64,000 nucleotides of DNA from Anaerotruncus sp. MC2020 (GTDB lineage Bacteria; Bacillota; Clostridia; Oscillospirales; Ruminococcaceae): positions 1,082,709 through 1,146,708 of the forward strand of contig KL370840.1 of assembly GCA_000701945.1 (NCBI GenBank), in the 5' to 3' direction. A program made the translations under genes and the position numbers. This document shows, one piece after another, positions 8,157 through 15,042 of the stretch (its first letter is position 1; every line of letters begins with the position of its first letter). The notes beneath the pieces were generated by a model, which saw only the letters and a program-made list of their open reading frames with translations, did not search any database and was not told the DNA's origin.

Positions 8157-8267
8157 TTAGGTTGCTTCCCTTAGCGGAAAATGCGGGCTACCGTGCCGTA
8201 AACTAACGGCACATAATCGGTAACCTGCGAATCCGCCAAAGGGGGCTCCCCTTGGGCGTCCGCATAT
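8157..8267 (-). repeat. Dispersed structured repeat, copy 1
   Basis: Read on the minus strand this segment matches 51361-51460 over about 100 bases. Shared blocks include AAGGG-AGCCCCCTT, CGGATTCGCAGGT, ATTATGTGCC, GGCACGGTA and CCGCTTTTTCCG or a close variant. Internal palindromes (GTGCCGTTAG with a GGCAC partner; AAGGGGAGCCCC) would fold into hairpins. It encodes nothing recognisable and looks like a miniature mobile or REP-like element. Confidence 0.7.
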
Positions 8268-8316
8268 TATCGACGGACTGCCAAAGGCAGCTCCTGCAAA
8301 GCGAACAGATACCTTC

Positions 8317-8340
8317 GGGCGAGCGGAACTCGCCCCTACA
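8317..8340. repeat. GGGCGAGCGG-type palindromic repeat
   Basis: GGGCGAG and CTCGCCC form a hairpin around a CGGAA loop, followed by CCTACA. The same short palindrome recurs at 9707-9729, 27275-27297 and 37468-37490, and degenerate forms at about 49056-49134 and 56413-56568. Confidence 0.8.
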
Positions 8341-8352
8341 AGCAATTTTGCA

Positions 8353-9531
8353 TCACTTGGAATAATTGAACGTTTTCATCTCCGTACCCTCGACCGCCTT
8401 CTGTATCAGCGGCTCGAAATCGAAGCTGTTCTGCGCCTTTTCGATGTCCTCGAGGCGCGGACGCACCTTGGGGTGGCGGGGAGTGAACACGGTACAGCAG
8501 TCCTCATACGGGAGGGTCGAGGTCTCGAACGTGTCTATTTTACGCGATATCTCGATTATCTCGGTCTTATCCATGCCGACGAGGGGACGCAGTACGGGTA
8601 TGCGGCAGACAGCGTCCGTGCAGCCGATAGCCGCCATGGTCTGACTTGCCACCTGTCCGACGCTCTCGCCCGTGATGAGCGCGAGGCAGTTGTCCTTTTC
8701 GGCTATTCTCTGGGCAATTTCCATCATCAGGCGGCGCATGATGATAGTGAAGAACTCCTCGGGGCAGTTGTCCTTGATAGCCTCCTGGATCTCGGTGAAC
8801 GGCACGCAGTAGAACGCAATGCCGCCGCACCAGTCGGTGAGCTTCTCGCAGAGCTGCTCTACCTTGAGCTGTGCGCGGTCGGAGGTATAGGGCGGGCTCA
8901 CGTAGTGAATCGCCGCGATGTGGACGCCGCGCTTTGCCATCATCCAGCCCGCGACGGGGCTGTCGATGCCTCCCGACAGCAGGAGCAGAGCCTTGCCGCT
9001 GCTTCCCACGGGGAGACCGCCCGCGCCCTTGATATTCTCGGCGTGGACGTAGGCGTTGGTGTCGCGAATCTCGACAGTGACCGTAACCTCGGGCTCTTTG
9101 ACGTCAACGGTGAGGTTCGGGAACTTGTCGAGGAGCACGCCGCCGAGCTCCGCGCAAATCTCTGGCGACTTCATGGGGAACGCCTTATCCGAGCGCTTTG
9201 ACGTCACCTTGAACGTCTTGGCAGAGCTCAGCACGTTGCCGCAGTAGTTGATAGCCTTTTCGGTGATATCCGCGAAATCCTTCTCGCAGACGCACGCGCG
9301 GCAGAGCGCCGCAATGCCGAAGACCTTGCTCACGCGGTCTACTACCTCATCGAGGTCGACGTCCTCGTCGAGTGGGGTGATGTAGGTCGTAGACTGCGCG
9401 CTCGTGAGCTGAAAATGTCCGAGGCGCTTCAGTCTGCGCTTGATATTTTTGATGAGCATATCCTCGAAGGACTTCTTGTTCAGACCCTTGAGCACCATTT
9501 CGCCGTATTTTACCAGTACTATCTCTTTCAT
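8353..9531 (-). CDS. thiI: tRNA 4-thiouridine sulfurtransferase ThiI
   Basis: Adenylates uridine 8 of tRNA and transfers sulfur to make 4-thiouridine; in many bacteria it also feeds thiamine thiazole synthesis. The 392 residues start with MKEIVLVKYGEMVLKGLNK (ferredoxin-like and THUMP region), then the PP-loop LLLLSGGIDSPVAGW at about 180-195, and EDCCTVFTPRHPKVRP near the end with the conserved cysteine. No C-terminal rhodanese domain is present, as usual in Firmicutes. The cysteine desulfurase at 10065-11192 in the same orientation is the expected sulfur donor; the two are separated by repeat DNA and a small ORF. Confidence 0.96.
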   Translation of the reverse strand: MKEIVLVKYGEMVLKGLNKKSFEDMLIKNIKRRLKRLGHFQLTSAQSTTYITPLDEDVDLDEVVDRVSKVFGIAALCRACVCEKDFADITEKAINYCGNVLSSAKTFKVTSKRSDKAFPMKSPEICAELGGVLLDKFPNLTVDVKEPEVTVTVEIRDTNAYVHAENIKGAGGLPVGSSGKALLLLSGGIDSPVAGWMMAKRGVHIAAIHYVSPPYTSDRAQLKVEQLCEKLTDWCGGIAFYCVPFTEIQEAIKDNCPEEFFTIIMRRLMMEIAQRIAEKDNCLALITGESVGQVASQTMAAIGCTDAVCRIPVLRPLVGMDKTEIIEISRKIDTFETSTLPYEDCCTVFTPRHPKVRPRLEDIEKAQNSFDFEPLIQKAVEGTEMKTFNYSK

Positions 9532-9556
9532 ATTCTTCTCCTATACTATTATAATA

Positions 9557-9670
9557 TTACTTATTCTTCCAGTCTATATTCTCGAAGCTCGTATACCCGA
9601 TGACATCTCTCGCGCCCTTAAATTTGCCGAACATCTCACGCTGTTCCTCTCTGCTCTCAATCTCATCCAT
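9557..9670 (-). CDS. Small ORF, 37 residues, unknown
   Basis: A short ORF (MDEIESREEQREMFGKFKGA...) ending 25 bases before thiI. It is supported by a strong ribosome binding site, AAAGGAGG eight bases ahead of the ATG at 9670. The product is charged, without membrane segment or cysteines, and ends in WKNK. It is not a recognised family. It may be a real small protein co-transcribed with thiI, or a remnant. A longer in-frame ORF starting at 9919 reads through palindromic repeat DNA and is not credible. Confidence 0.5.
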   Translation of the reverse strand: MDEIESREEQREMFGKFKGARDVIGYTSFENIDWKNK

Positions 9671-10064
9671 GATAACGCCTCCTTTGCGGCGGTAAATCGG
9701 CATTTTGTAGGGGCGAGTTCCGCTCGCCCGCGCCTTACCGAATCGCCCGCATTGAAACGTCACATATTCCGTTCGCAAACAATTCACTGGATTGTTTGCG
9801 AAGGGCGGATTATTGAATTCGTTTTTATGCCGTCCATAGGACGGCACCAAGGGCTCTGCCCTTGGAACCCGTCGGAGCTCTGCCCCGAGCCCCGCAAGGG
9901 CGCTGCCCTTGACCCGCAAGCCTTTGAAAAGGCTTGAGCGAAACTTTCGGTTTCGCGCCGCAGTTTATTCAAATCGTAAACAATCTCCGCGCGGCACACT
10001 TTTTCAAATTCATCGGCGAAGCCGATACCACAAGCTAACGGCTAACAGCTTTTCTGAGCTCTCA
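9671..10064. repeat. Repeat-rich spacer with a series of short hairpins
   Basis: No gene is supported between the small ORF and the cysteine desulfurase. From about 9830 the DNA is a chain of short palindromes: CCGTCC-ATA-GGACGG, CAAGGGC-TCT-GCCCTTG, AAGGGCG-CTGCCCTT, AAGCCTTT-GAAA-AGGCTT and CGAAAC-TTTCGGTTTCG. It ends with an AATTCATCGGCGAAGCCGAT block (about 10007-10026) and AGCTAAC GGCTAAC heptamers (10032-10048), a pattern seen again at 49250-49315. Confidence 0.6.
9707..9729. repeat. GGGCGAGCGG-type palindromic repeat
   Basis: Second copy of the short palindrome (GTAGGGGCGAG ... CTCGCCC), in opposite orientation to the copy at 8317-8340. Confidence 0.8.
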
Positions 10065-11192
10065 TCACCCGCGCACTGAGGCTATCCCCTCCGCGAGAGC
10101 CTGTGCAAACGCCTCTATTTCGGCTTCTGTGGTGTCGGCGGTCATACTGATGCGGAGCGCCGAATCCGCGCGCTTGCCCGTGATGCCGAACTGCCCGAGC
10201 ACGCCGCTCTGCTGTCCCTTCGAGCACGCCGAGCCGCTCGAAACGTATATATCGCGCCCCTCGAGGTAGTGGAGCATTATCTCCGAGCGCTTGCCTGCCG
10301 CGGAGATATTCACCACGTAGGGCGAGCCGTCCGCGGGCGAGTTGACCTCCACGCCCTCTATCTCGGCGAGGAGCTCCGTGAGCCGCGTTTTCAGCGATGT
10401 TACGTGCTCCCAGCGCTCGCTTATCGTCGTGGAGAGCTTCTCAACAGCCGCCCCGAACGCGCATATCAGCGGGACGCTCTCCGTTCCCGAGCGAATGCCC
10501 TTTTCCTGTTTCCCGCCCGTAACTACGGGAAGAACGCGCACTCCTTTGCGAATGTACAGGGCTCCCACGCCCTTGACGCCGTGAATTTTGTGACCGCTCA
10601 GCGAGATGAGGTCAGCGCCGAGCTGATTTGCTTTCACGGGGAGCTTCATATACGCCTGCACGCAGTCGGTATGCGTGATAATGTCCTTGAATCGGCGTTT
10701 TGCGGCAGTGAACGTCTCCTTGACGGGCAGGATATAGCCCGTTTCGTTGTTGACGTACATCATCGTCAGCAGGACGGTCTCCTCATTACACGCGGCGAGG
10801 AAGTCCTCGGGATAGAATCTGCCGTCCTCACGCGGGGACACGCGGACTACCTCAAAGCCCTTGCTTTCGAGGTCTGCGAGGGTCTCCTCCACGGAGGCGT
10901 GCTCCACTGCGGAGGCGACTATCCTGCGGCGTTTGCGCCCATATGCAGCGGAAATTCCGCGGAGAGCGAGGTTGTTGCTCTCGGTCGCACCCGAGGTGAA
11001 AATTATGTTGTCGGGAGTCGCTCCAAGCGAGTCCGCAATCGCCTTTCTTGCCCTGTCTACGGCGAGCTGAGCGTTCAGTCCTGCCCTGTGCAGAGACGAG
11101 GGATTGCCGAAATTATCGGTCATAGCCTCCAGCGCAGCATGCACCGCTTCGGGACAGGGCTTTGTCGTGGCGGCATTATCAAGATATATCAT
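10065..11192 (-). CDS. Cysteine desulfurase (NifS/IscS family)
   Basis: PLP enzyme that takes sulfur from cysteine for Fe-S clusters and tRNA thiolation. The 375 residues begin MIYLDNAATTKPC; the PLP lysine is in SLSGHKIHG (about 205) and the persulfide cysteine in SSGSACSKG (about 323). The short active-site loop and ISAAGK-type segment point to the NifS/IscS group rather than SufS. It has its own strong promoter (TTGACA-17-TATAAT at 11225-11253). ThiI downstream on the same strand is the likely sulfur acceptor. No IscU or IscR gene is adjacent. Confidence 0.95.
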   Translation of the reverse strand: MIYLDNAATTKPCPEAVHAALEAMTDNFGNPSSLHRAGLNAQLAVDRARKAIADSLGATPDNIIFTSGATESNNLALRGISAAYGRKRRRIVASAVEHASVEETLADLESKGFEVVRVSPREDGRFYPEDFLAACNEETVLLTMMYVNNETGYILPVKETFTAAKRRFKDIITHTDCVQAYMKLPVKANQLGADLISLSGHKIHGVKGVGALYIRKGVRVLPVVTGGKQEKGIRSGTESVPLICAFGAAVEKLSTTISERWEHVTSLKTRLTELLAEIEGVEVNSPADGSPYVVNISAAGKRSEIMLHYLEGRDIYVSSGSACSKGQQSGVLGQFGITGKRADSALRISMTADTTEAEIEAFAQALAEGIASVRG

Positions 11193-11224
11193 CGTTTCAC
11201 TACCTTTTATATACAGTAACTTTT

Positions 11225-11253
11225 ATTATAACACATCTGAAGGAAAATGTCAA
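11225..11253 (-). promoter_or_regulatory. Cysteine desulfurase promoter
   Basis: On the minus strand TTGACA (11253-11248) and TATAAT (11230-11225) are separated by 17 bases, both perfect consensus. The ATG lies about 33 bases downstream of the -10 box. Confidence 0.9.
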
Positions 11254-11305
11254 AAGTGAATGTTGAAGCCCCCCCTGACGTAACGTCATAGTGATAGCTT
11301 TGTCT

Positions 11306-11382
11306 ATCATTGTAGAGTTTGCTTTACATCATTGTAATGTTCACTTTACATCATTGTAAAGCGAACATTACATTGTAGAACG
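11306..11382. repeat. 22-base tandem direct repeats (iteron-like) with a strong hairpin
   Basis: Three consecutive 22-base units begin at 11306, 11328 and 11350, each starting ATCATTGTA and ending in TTAC, followed by a partial fourth (ATTGTAGAACG, from 11372). Units 2 and 3 also form an almost perfect hairpin: TGTAATGTTC and CTTTACA pair with TGTAAAG and GAACATTACA (11333-11372). They lie between the divergent cysteine desulfurase and peptide genes, about 55 bases upstream of the desulfurase -35 box. Regular spacing of two helical turns suggests a protein-binding array. Confidence 0.75.
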
Positions 11383-11523
11383 TCAAAAGCTCCGCACCCA
11401 AAGCAGTCAATATGTCCAAATGGAGCGATGATTTTTTGTGGCATTGTCCAAATCCGTATTTTTTCGCAACCTCTCGCCGTTTTCAAGGGTATTACGTATG
11501 AAAGAGCCCGAAAGGAGTTTACA

Positions 11524-11541
11524 GACTATTCACAAATAGTC
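11524..11541. promoter_or_regulatory. Inverted repeat upstream of the peptide genes
   Basis: GACTATT (11524-11530) and AATAGTC (11535-11541) form a perfect 7-base inverted repeat with a four-base spacer, about 25-36 bases upstream of two candidate -10 boxes. The position suits a regulator-binding site. Confidence 0.5.
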
Positions 11542-11565
11542 AACAAAATAATTCTCGTTTGATGA

Positions 11566-11582
11566 TATAATATGTATATAAT
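11566..11582 (+). promoter_or_regulatory. Candidate -10 boxes of the peptide genes
   Basis: Two TATAAT hexamers occur at 11566-11571 and 11577-11582, just upstream of the first peptide gene. No good -35 hexamer lies at the correct distance from either, which would fit a promoter needing an activator. Confidence 0.5.
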
Positions 11583-11606
11583 CACGATATGAGGAGGTTG
11601 TCCGCT

Positions 11607-11807
11607 ATGACCGATAACATCAACAAAACTCCCGACAATGAAAATCTTGACCTTGAGCAGCTCAAAAATGTGAGCGGAGGCAATTTTGTGATAGTCGGAG
11701 GAAACAATAAAAAAGAAATAACCCCAAATGGCCCTTTGGAAGATGCTCTCCAATATGCACAGGAACAAGGTATAAGCACAGACAAAAAACTGAAAACTCT
11801 TCCCTGA
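11607..11807 (+). CDS. Double-glycine leader peptide 1
   Basis: Precursor-like peptide of 66 residues. The leader MTDNINKTPDNENLDLEQLK continues as NVSGG, the double-glycine cleavage motif recognised by bacteriocin-type peptidase ABC transporters (E-L-x-x-V-x-G-G). Cleavage after GG (residue 25) would release a 41-residue core starting NFVIVGGNNKKEITPNG, which has no cysteine. The ATG at 11607 follows GAGGAGG nine bases upstream; an earlier in-frame ATG (11589) overlaps that site and adds residues absent from its paralogues. No modification enzyme or transporter gene is within the window. Bacteriocin or signal peptide is inferred. Confidence 0.8.
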   Translation: MTDNINKTPDNENLDLEQLKNVSGGNFVIVGGNNKKEITPNGPLEDALQYAQEQGISTDKKLKTLP

Positions 11808-11956
11808 GATACATCTGTATCCTACTATTTTAATAAAGAACTATATGTGCTATGCAGATCACTGCGGAAAACCGCTTTCCGAAAGCGAGGTCGTCTGGCG
11901 ATAATCCCTGCAGAGCCGTAAACAAATCATATAATTGATATCAAGGAGGTATTATT

Positions 11957-12214
11957 ATGACTGATAACATCAACAAGAACATCGAAAACGAAGAGCTCGA
12001 CCTTGAACAGCTCGAAAATGTGAGCGGCGGTCTCAATTATGACAAGCTCGCTTTAGCCGACAGTAAACTGATGATGGGCGACATGAAATTAGGCATGGCT
12101 TCAGGTTTGGCTTCAGGCATGGCTTCAGGTTTGGCTTCAGGCTTGGCAGCAGATCAGGCAATGGGGCTCGCTGATAACGCCGCGATCCTTAAAAGCGGCA
12201 AAAAAATGGAGTAA
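11957..12214 (+). CDS. Double-glycine leader peptide 2 with GxAS repeats
   Basis: An 85-residue paralogue with leader MTDNINKNIENEELDLEQLE-NVSGG, nearly identical to peptide 1. The predicted core of 60 residues (LNYDKLALADSKLMMGDMK...) contains four consecutive GMAS or GLAS tetrapeptides and ends in a charged SGKKME tail. A helix with a small residue every fourth position resembles the GxxxG helices of two-peptide bacteriocins. There is no cysteine, so no lanthionine or thioether cross-link is expected. AAGGAGG precedes the ATG by eight bases. It lies 149 bases after peptide 1 and 12 bases before peptide 3. Confidence 0.8.
   Translation: MTDNINKNIENEELDLEQLENVSGGLNYDKLALADSKLMMGDMKLGMASGLASGMASGLASGLAADQAMGLADNAAILKSGKKME
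12092..12151 (+). repeat. 12-base tandem repeat inside peptide 2
   Basis: Alternating units GGCATGGCTTCA and GGTTTGGCTTCA occur four times (12092-12139) and a degenerate fifth (GGCTTGGCAGCA) follows. In frame they encode GMAS/GLAS. As a 24-base dimer repeated twice it could expand or contract without a frameshift. Confidence 0.9.
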
Positions 12215-12226
12215 GGAGGAGTCTCT

Positions 12227-12484
12227 ATGACCGATAACATCAATAACCCCCCTGAAAACGAAGCGCTCGACCTTGAAAAGTTAGACGGCGTTTCGGGCGG
12301 AGTTATCACAAATCCTACCTCCGGTAACAAAACCGAAGATTATGAGGTGTGGGACGACAGCAAGGGCGAAGTCATCGGGACATTCCCGAGCCTCGAAGAA
12401 GCCAGAGAAGCCGCGAAAAAAGCGAAGCTGATGGATAAGCTCGCAAGGATAGATAAAAAGCTGGGCGGCGGCAGAATGGGATAA
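12227..12484 (+). CDS. Double-glycine leader peptide 3
   Basis: An 85-residue paralogue with leader MTDNINNPPENEALDLEKLD-GVSGG. The 60-residue core starts VITNPTSGNKTEDYEVWDD and ends in a basic helix-prone region (EEAREAAKKAKLMDKLARID) and KKLGGGRMG. It shares nothing with the other two cores and again lacks cysteine. AAGGAGGAG precedes the ATG. It is followed by a strong terminator at 12525. Conserved leader and unrelated cores suggest a shared export route with diversified products. Confidence 0.8.
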   Translation: MTDNINNPPENEALDLEKLDGVSGGVITNPTSGNKTEDYEVWDDSKGEVIGTFPSLEEAREAAKKAKLMDKLARIDKKLGGGRMG

Positions 12485-12524
12485 GCCTTGACCCTGTCTT
12501 ATCCGATATCTCATCAGAACATCA

Positions 12525-12560
12525 CATCCCGAGGCTGTACAACCTCGGGATGTTTCTCTG
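12525..12560 (+). terminator. Terminator of the peptide cluster
   Basis: CATCCCGAGG (12525-12534) and CCTCGGGATG (12543-12552) form a perfect 10-base stem followed by TTTCTCT. Confidence 0.85.
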
Positions 12561-12595
12561 TCTGCGGCATTCTGCAAAAAAATGGCAAAAACCCC

Positions 12596-12624
12596 TTGAC
12601 AAGTGCGTTTTTATGTGTTATAAT
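12596..12624 (+). promoter_or_regulatory. rpmG-secE-nusG promoter
   Basis: TTGACA (12596-12601) and TATAAT (12619-12624) at 17-base spacing, a perfect consensus promoter, about 100 bases upstream of rpmG. Confidence 0.93.
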
Positions 12625-12722
12625 GATTTTACCTCGTTTGGGGTTATTTTTTATGCCCCGCAGAGGGAGGCAAACGACCTACCTCCGCTCGCGGAGGAAA
12701 TATTTTTTCAGGAGGTGCCGTT

Positions 12723-12872
12723 ATGAGAGTGAAGATTACATTGGCTTGCACTGAGTGCAAACAGCGTAATTACGTTTCCAAGAAGAACAAGAAGAACGAT
12801 CCGGACAGAATTGAAATGATGAAACACTGCAAATTCTGCCGCAAGCACACTCTTCACAAGGAAACAAAGTGA
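12723..12872 (+). CDS. rpmG: 50S ribosomal protein L33
   Basis: Small 49-residue large-subunit protein of the zinc-binding type: CTEC at residues 9-12 and CKFC at about 36-39 are the two CxxC pairs. CAGGAGGTGCCGTT precedes the ATG. It is first in the operon with secE (16 bases downstream) and nusG, the standard arrangement in Firmicutes. It was missed by a minimum-length ORF cut-off but is unambiguous. Confidence 0.96.
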   Translation: MRVKITLACTECKQRNYVSKKNKKNDPDRIEMMKHCKFCRKHTLHKETK

Positions 12873-12887
12873 TCGGAGGGTATTTTA

Positions 12888-13145
12888 ATGGCTAAGGACA
12901 AGGAAAATACTTCCGAAAAGAAGGATAAGAAGGAAAAGAAGTCCAAAAAAGAACCCAACAAAATCGTTAAGTGGTTCAAGGACCTGAGGATCGAATTCAA
13001 GAAAGTCGTTTGGCCCACCAAGCAGACCGTCATCAACAACACCGCTGTTGTTCTTGCTGTTGTTGCCGGCTCCGCTATCATCGTCGGCGCGCTTGACTTC
13101 GGATTCCTCCACTTGCTCAGCTTCATCTATACGCTCGGCAAGTAA
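12888..13145 (+). CDS. secE: Protein translocase subunit SecE
   Basis: Small essential subunit of the SecYEG channel. The 85 residues have a Lys/Glu-rich N-terminal region, the conserved amphipathic segment WFKDLRIEFKKVVWPTK and one membrane helix (TAVVLAVVAGSAIIVGALDFGFLHLL). This is the usual one-helix form. It sits between rpmG and nusG with a CGGAGGG ribosome site. Confidence 0.95.
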   Translation: MAKDKENTSEKKDKKEKKSKKEPNKIVKWFKDLRIEFKKVVWPTKQTVINNTAVVLAVVAGSAIIVGALDFGFLHLLSFIYTLGK

Positions 13146-13166
13146 ACAGCTCTGAGGAGGATAGCT

Positions 13167-13694
13167 ATGTCAGAAGCAGCTAAGTGGTACGTTATCCACA
13201 CTTATTCGGGCTACGAAAATAAGGTGGCTCAGAATATTGAAAAGGTTGTAGAAAACCGCAGGCTTCATGACCTTATCCAAGAGGTCAGAGTTCCTACCGA
13301 AAAGGTGACTGAGATCACCGACGGTAAAAGCAAAGAGATAGAGCGTAAGACCTTCCCGGGTTACGTTCTTGTCAAGATGGTTGTTACCGAGGACACATGG
13401 TATGTCGTTAGAAATACCAGAGGCTGTACAGGCTTCGTCGGTCCCGCATCCGAGCCCACTCCCCTCTCCGAGGAAGAGGTCAAGAAGACCTTCGGCATCG
13501 ACGTTTCTACCGTCGAGGTCAACTTCAAGGAGGGCGACCGCGTTCAGATATCGGGTACCGCTATGGACGGCTTCATCGGCGTTGTTCAGGGTATCAACAT
13601 CGAAGAACGGACAGTTGATCTTCTTGTATCAATGTTCGGCAGAGAAACCCCCACCACCCTGCCTATCAGTCAGGTCATCTCGGTGGAGGACTAA
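13167..13694 (+). CDS. nusG: Transcription termination/antitermination factor NusG
   Basis: Binds RNA polymerase and tunes elongation and termination. The 175 residues have the NGN domain (WYVIHTYSGYENKVAQNIE at the start, RKTFPGYVLVKM and GCTGFVG) and a C-terminal KOW domain (FKEGDRVQISGTAMDGFIG). It follows secE by 21 bases with GAGGAGG upstream. It is followed by rplK after a 92-base leader. Confidence 0.97.
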   Translation: MSEAAKWYVIHTYSGYENKVAQNIEKVVENRRLHDLIQEVRVPTEKVTEITDGKSKEIERKTFPGYVLVKMVVTEDTWYVVRNTRGCTGFVGPASEPTPLSEEEVKKTFGIDVSTVEVNFKEGDRVQISGTAMDGFIGVVQGINIEERTVDLLVSMFGRETPTTLPISQVISVED

Positions 13695-13725
13695 TTAGGT
13701 CAAAAAAGAAGCCGCTCAGGCTTCA

Positions 13726-13765
13726 GTGGGAGAGGTAAAATCAAGCTTGCCTCGCCATTTACCAC
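13726..13765 (+). promoter_or_regulatory. Structured leader motif before rplK
   Basis: GTGG (13726-13729) can pair with CCAC (13762-13765) and GGTAAAAT with ATTTACC, around an internal CAAGCTTG. A related arrangement (GTGGGAGG, GGTAAAATC, ATTACCAC) precedes rplA at 14265-14310. The two may be sites for autogenous control by L1, which is known to regulate the L11-L1 operon by binding its own mRNA. Confidence 0.45.
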
Positions 13766-13786
13766 ATTTATGGAGGTGCGAATTCA

Positions 13787-14212
13787 ATGGCACAGAAAGT
13801 AGTTGGCTACATTAAGCTTCAGATCGCAGCAGGAAAGGCTACTCCTGCACCGCCTGTTGGACCTGCTCTTGGTCAGCACGGCGTTAACATTATGGCATTC
13901 ACAAAGGAATTCAACGAGAGGACTAAGAACGACATCGGTATGATAATCCCTGTTGTTATCACAGTTTACGCTGACCGCTCGTTCTCCTTCATCACTAAGA
14001 CTCCCCCCGCAGCCGTTCTCATCAAGAAGGCTTGCAAGATCGACAAGGCATCGGGAGTTCCGAACAAGACTAAGGTCGCTAACATCTCTAAGGCAGACGT
14101 TCAGAAGATCGCTGAGATAAAGATGCCCGACCTCAACGCAGGCTCACTCGAGGCTGCTATGAGCATGATCGCTGGTACTGCTCGCTCAATGGGCGTTGTA
14201 GTTGTTGACTAA
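13787..14212 (+). CDS. rplK: 50S ribosomal protein L11
   Basis: Binds the GTPase-associated region of 23S rRNA. The 141 residues contain the hallmark N terminus ([20 protein letters not shown], then [14 protein letters not shown]) and C-terminal [19 protein letters not shown]. Codon use is strongly biased, as for highly expressed genes. ATG follows TGGAGGTGCGAATTCA. It is paired with rplA. Confidence 0.98.
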   Translation: MAQKVVGYIKLQIAAGKATPAPPVGPALGQHGVNIMAFTKEFNERTKNDIGMIIPVVITVYADRSFSFITKTPPAAVLIKKACKIDKASGVPNKTKVANISKADVQKIAEIKMPDLNAGSLEAAMSMIAGTARSMGVVVVD

Positions 14213-14264
14213 TCATTAAAACTGAATGACGATAGGGGCTTTCCCCTGTTCCGACTTCTCAATG

Positions 14265-14310
14265 GTGGGAGGAAAATTCCGCTAATCGGGTAAAATCCCG
14301 ATATTACCAC
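14265..14310 (+). promoter_or_regulatory. Structured leader motif before rplA
   Basis: Contains GTGGGAGG (14265-14272), a small ATCGGG-TAAAAT-CCCGAT hairpin (about 14285-14302) and ATTACCAC (14303-14310). An AGGGG-CTTT-CCCCT hairpin lies just upstream (about 14233-14246). It resembles the leader of rplK at 13726-13765. Confidence 0.45.
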
Positions 14311-14329
14311 TTTTATAGGAGGAAATATA

Positions 14330-15025
14330 ATGAAACACGGCAAGAAATATGTTGACAGCGCAAAGGCTGTTGATTCTGCAAAATTTTATGAGTCCGCTGA
14401 GGCTCTCGAGCTCGTTTGCCAGAACGCTAAGGCAAAGTTCGACGAGACTGTTGAGGCTCACATCCGTCTCGGCGTTGACTCTCGTCACGCTGACCAGCAG
14501 GTAAGAGGCGCAGTTGTACTTCCCAACGGTACTGGTAAGACCGTTCGTACTCTCGTTTTCTGCAAGGAGGACAAGTACGAGGCTGCTCAGGCTGCTGGCG
14601 CTGACTTCGTTGGCGGTATGGATCTCGTTGACAAGATCATGAAGGAAAACTGGATGGACTTCGATGTTGTTATCGCTTCTCCCGACATGATGGGCGTTGT
14701 TGGTCGTCTTGGTAAGGTTCTCGGACCGAGAGGTCTTATGCCTAACCCGAAGGCCGGTACTGTAACTCCCGATGTTGCAAAGGCTGTTACTGAGGCTAAG
14801 GCTGGTAAGATCGAGTACCGTCTCGACAAGACCAATATCATCCACTGCCCTATCGGCAAGGCTTCCTTCGGTGCTGCTAAGCTCGAGGAGAACTTCTCCA
14901 CTCTCATGGAGGCTATCGTAAAGGCTAAGCCTGCTGCTGCTAAGGGTACTTACCTCAAGAGCTGCACAGTTACTTCTACAATGGGTCCCGGCGTTCCCGT
15001 TGCTACAGCTAAGTACGGTGTCTGA
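14330..15025 (+). CDS. rplA: 50S ribosomal protein L1
   Basis: Large-subunit protein of the L1 stalk; often a translational repressor of its own operon. The 231 residues are full length, with [17 protein letters not shown] RNA-binding segment, [30 protein letters not shown] and [13 protein letters not shown]. Codon use is highly biased. ATAGGAGGAAATATA precedes the ATG. A terminator follows at 15043; the usual downstream partners rplJ and rplL are absent here. Confidence 0.98.
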   Translation: MKHGKKYVDSAKAVDSAKFYESAEALELVCQNAKAKFDETVEAHIRLGVDSRHADQQVRGAVVLPNGTGKTVRTLVFCKEDKYEAAQAAGADFVGGMDLVDKIMKENWMDFDVVIASPDMMGVVGRLGKVLGPRGLMPNPKAGTVTPDVAKAVTEAKAGKIEYRLDKTNIIHCPIGKASFGAAKLEENFSTLMEAIVKAKPAAAKGTYLKSCTVTSTMGPGVPVATAKYGV

Positions 15026-15042
15026 TTAACACAACAAATATT

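Larger units (their letters stand above)
7862..8352. other. Intergenic region sortase-thiI
   Basis: These 491 bases contain no supported gene. They hold the sortase promoter at 7934-7963, an AT-rich stretch without recognised signals to about 8148, then repeat DNA from 8149 to 8342 that includes one copy of a dispersed structured element (8157-8267) and a GC-rich palindrome (8317-8340). Confidence 0.6.

Noticed and set aside
9557..9919. A 120-codon minus-strand ORF ahead of thiI
   Set aside because: Its first 83 codons run through palindromic repeat DNA; only the last 37 codons have a ribosome site.
11306..11382. The 22-base repeats as a CRISPR array
   Set aside because: Units are contiguous without unique spacers and no cas gene is present.
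12092..12151. The 12-base repeats as a CRISPR or regulatory iteron array
   Set aside because: They are in frame inside peptide 2 and encode GMAS/GLAS.
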